Shown: positions 61,201 to 64,000 of the stretch, piece by piece | How the letters are laid out: every line of letters begins with the position of its first letter | Position numbering within the stretch: the stretch's first letter is position 1 | Source: Numida meleagris | Lineage: Eukaryota > Chordata > Aves > Galliformes > Numididae | NCBI RefSeq assembly: GCF_002078875.1 | Contig: NC_034410.1 | Span: 104,108,915 to 104,172,914 of the forward strand | Direction of reading: 5' to 3' | Length of the DNA: 64,000 bases | The notes under the pieces: generated by a model | What the model was told of the DNA's origin: nothing | The model's database searches: none | What the model saw: only the letters and a program-made list of their open reading frames with translations | Program-made: the position numbers and the translations under genes

Positions 61201-64000
61201 GGCTCCAAAAATGTAAACAGGGATGTTTCTGCTAACGTAACAACACTGAAAACAGTCCATATACAAGACAGAGTTCATAAAAGGTGGTAGGTTTTACTTC
61301 AGATTAATAATAGTCACACTACAATAGGAGAAGCAATATTGATCCTGCAATTCAAAATAGTATATCAATTTGCAAGGAAATCAAAAGAAGCAAAGCAAAT
61401 CTATTAGTAATAGAACATTGTAGCTTTGAATTTTGTGATCTTAATTAACTTAATTGATGTCTACCCTAAAACAAATGACAACTTTTGTCCATATTATTTT
61501 GACAAGTATCCAAATGGAACATGGCTCCTGCTTTTTACCCATCTTTGTTAACTGTTTTTGTCCAGCTTGCAGAAATTTGCTTTATTTGCTTTCCACAGAA
61601 CAGTATCTTGTCCCTGAATGCTGAACTCCTTTACACCTTCTCAGGTTTCAGCTTGTTCTTTTATTTTCCTCTTCTGTGATCAGCTTTCTTTGTTTTATTA
61701 TTCTCATAACCATTTCCAGGAACTCTTCCATAGTGAATTTCCTTTTCTTCAACATGAATCTTCAAATTAATGTACAAAATTGCTCATGAAATCGTAGTAG
61801 ATCTTTGCACACAGCATGAGAGAATTGCATTTGTGTGCTTCACACTGGCATCATGTCAGTGGTTTAGCTTTAAATTAAATTGAATTAAATAGCTTTAATT
61901 AAAATGAAAAACAGCTGCCCTGGAAAATCAAAATTTCAGGATGAAAATGAAAATATTTGTTGATACAGAAAAAGTCAACAAGTATTTTGATCTTTGCTAA
62001 AACTATATTTTGAATAATGTATGTTAAATATTTTCAGCTGTTCTATATGGAAAGATTATGTATGCTACACCATTACCTTTTCAGCTCACTTCACATTTGT
62101 AATTCTTTTCCTATAATAACCAGATAACAAAATGAAGTTTAAAAAAAAAAATACTACCATGTTATTCCTTTTCCTATGTCTTAAGCTTTATCTTCAAATC
62201 CAGCAATTTCTGTTCCCAAAGGTGGATGATTGGAAGGTGAATTTGTTTTAGGGAACAATGCAAAGAAAAGGAAATATTTCTAGGACTGTTTTGTTAGCTG
62301 CCTTTACCTTCTATGATGAGACAGACTCTGGAAAGCTGCAGAACTGCAAAGCCTCCAGTCCAAGTTTGATATGACATGGAGCTTAAATCATCAGCCCAAG
62401 AAGAAGATGCTCTGGTCATTTGATAATGAGAGCAAATGAAAAAGAAGCAGGCCGTAAAAACATCAACTCTTACTAGGCGTAAATAAGTCCAATACAGTTG
62501 AGGTAGCAGAGGATTCTACATGTAATGTTGTGTGATCTTTTTAACAGTTTGTTGAGAACCTATTGTAATAGCTGAAGTCCAAAACTGGAGAGGGTGTAGA
62601 TCAGCATGGTGAAGTCTAGGGGAAAGAATGCAATTTCTTGGACTATCTACCAGACATATCACAGGAAACAACTGAAATCTTTATTTGAAAATAGGTTTAT
62701 TTAGAAATACCATTGTGTGCAATTAATAGAGAGCTGTAAGAGCCATAGAAATCTCCCAGCTTTCACAAAATTCACAAATTCACAAATACACATTTTCAGC
62801 TCTTATTATGATAAAACATCAGCCAGCTCACTCTTACATATGGTCTATTAAAGCGAGGCATTGTGTTGTACATTTAACTGCTGAAGCATAAAGTTGTTTG
62901 TTATCAGCACTCTAAAACCCTTTCAACCCACTAAAAGTAATACTCCTTGTTGCTTGATGTAGCTCCTTGGATAAGAAGTCTGATGGATTAGATTCCCAGC
63001 ATGCCTCAGCAATGCGCCTGCGAGGACACAAAGATATTGGGCATCACTTTCTCTATTATTCCAGAAAAGGATGAGCCTGGATTCGAGATAGAAATCTCTG
63101 CAGCACAAAGGTAATTGAAGGTAGTAAGTAAAGATTGCTGCATGATTAAAATATTCAGCAAATGTGTTTATTTTTACTCTTGGACACTTAGGTTGTGACT
63201 AGACTCGTAAATTAAACATGTCTGGGATCATTCTCTGGCACTGAAGCCGGCTGGCATCTAAGGGCCTCTCTGTACTATTAGAATAACTTTTCTGCACCAC
63301 AACTACCTTTTAGGTCTGTCTTTATTTTCCAGACATGCTGAGGATTTGTCCGGAGAGTGTTAACTGGTCCAGTCCAGAATTATGCAAGTGATTTTTCCAA
63401 CAACTTAACAGTATAGACAACCAAGTTGCAATGTCCTGAACTATTTATTTCCTTAAATCTTCAATATATTAATTTGAATTCATTGTATATGTGTAGCTGT
63501 ATAAGTCAAGTTTTCTGCTCTTTTTCTGCTCTGCATGGAAGCTCAGAAAAAGAAGGTAATATTTTTTATTATTACTATTTTTGTCCAGCCAGGCAACAAA
63601 TTTGTTTTTTTTTTTGTGTTTGTTTTGCTTGTCTCGTTTGTTTGTTTCCCCAGGTTTTTGTTAGTTTAATCAAGGAACAGCGACAGAAATATAGAGATAT
63701 AACGTCTTTCTGACTCAAATACAAATAAGGACACGTAGAACCTATTGGTCAGAACAAAAGAGAAGTTAACTCAGTGTACTCCATCTGACAGTAACTAATA
63801 TCTGGTACCTATGGAATAGTAAAATAAGCAAATAGTGGTGTTTATTTATGATGCACAGTGTCTTACACTGCTACAAGTCATATATATAGGAGGGAGTAAA
63901 TGAGTTGTTCCTTGGATAGCAATTAAGAAAGCTTGATTTTTTTAATGAATGTTGCACAGCGTGTCCATTTGCAATATCCCAAAAATGAAAGAGCTAATTC
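58211..64000. other. unique AT-rich non-coding DNA
   Basis: No gene or transposon recognised in 5.8 kb. Open frames reach 95 codons at most. A splice-site-flanked 46-base segment at 63065-63110 is noted in the findings as a weak exon candidate. A T-rich run lies near 63604-63625. Confidence 0.5.

Noticed and set aside
1..64000. CRISPR arrays, tRNA or rRNA genes, bacterial operons
   Set aside because: No regularly spaced direct repeats, no tRNA B-box with matching acceptor stem and no ribosomal-like blocks were seen; all context is vertebrate.

Overview
The window looks like a gene-poor stretch of a bird chromosome, probably from a galliform such as chicken or turkey. The background is AT-rich, with long unique non-coding DNA and no protein-coding exon I can support. 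The recognisable content is avian transposable elements: many CR1 LINE fragments and several solo LTRs of avian endogenous retroviruses. Open frames are short (153 codons at most) and do not cluster. The longest lie inside LTRs or CR1 remnants and are chance or relic frames. I saw no tRNA, rRNA, CpG island or prokaryotic-type operon.

Layout. 1-9.9 kb: unique AT-rich DNA with simple repeats. 9.9-19 kb: repeat-rich part with a CR1 3' end (9.93-10.43 kb), an antisense ERVL-type LTR (about 11.82-12.44 kb), two small CR1 3' ends (13.3 and 13.9 kb), and a pile-up of three CR1 ORF2 pieces in both orientations (16.2-19.0 kb). 19-34 kb: mostly unique, with a (CA)n run, a 108-nt uninterrupted pyrimidine tract (21.05 kb) and one CR1 (26.6-27.2 kb). 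34-41 kb: a 29-T run, a CR1 scrap, an ERVL-type solo LTR flanked by 5-bp GTATC duplications, and a CR1 3' segment. 43-47 kb: the densest retroviral cluster, with three different solo LTRs within 3.2 kb followed directly by a CR1. The LTR at 44472-44923 has a 6-bp target duplication, avian alpharetrovirus-like promoter/poly(A) layout and a 43-bp tandem U3 duplication. 47-64 kb: unique AT-rich DNA with one CR1 3' end at 58.0 kb.

No genes work together here. The CR1 open reading frame relics (endonuclease and reverse transcriptase parts) are all broken. Any function would have to come from cis-regulatory DNA. A few blocks (about 3.7, 20.6, 38.6-39.1, 52.8-53.4, 54.5 and 63 kb) look like possible conserved non-coding elements by composition and motif content only. 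I found no convincing undescribed biological system. The most checkable observations are the solo LTRs with intact target duplications, the CR1 pile-up and the double CR1 3' tip.
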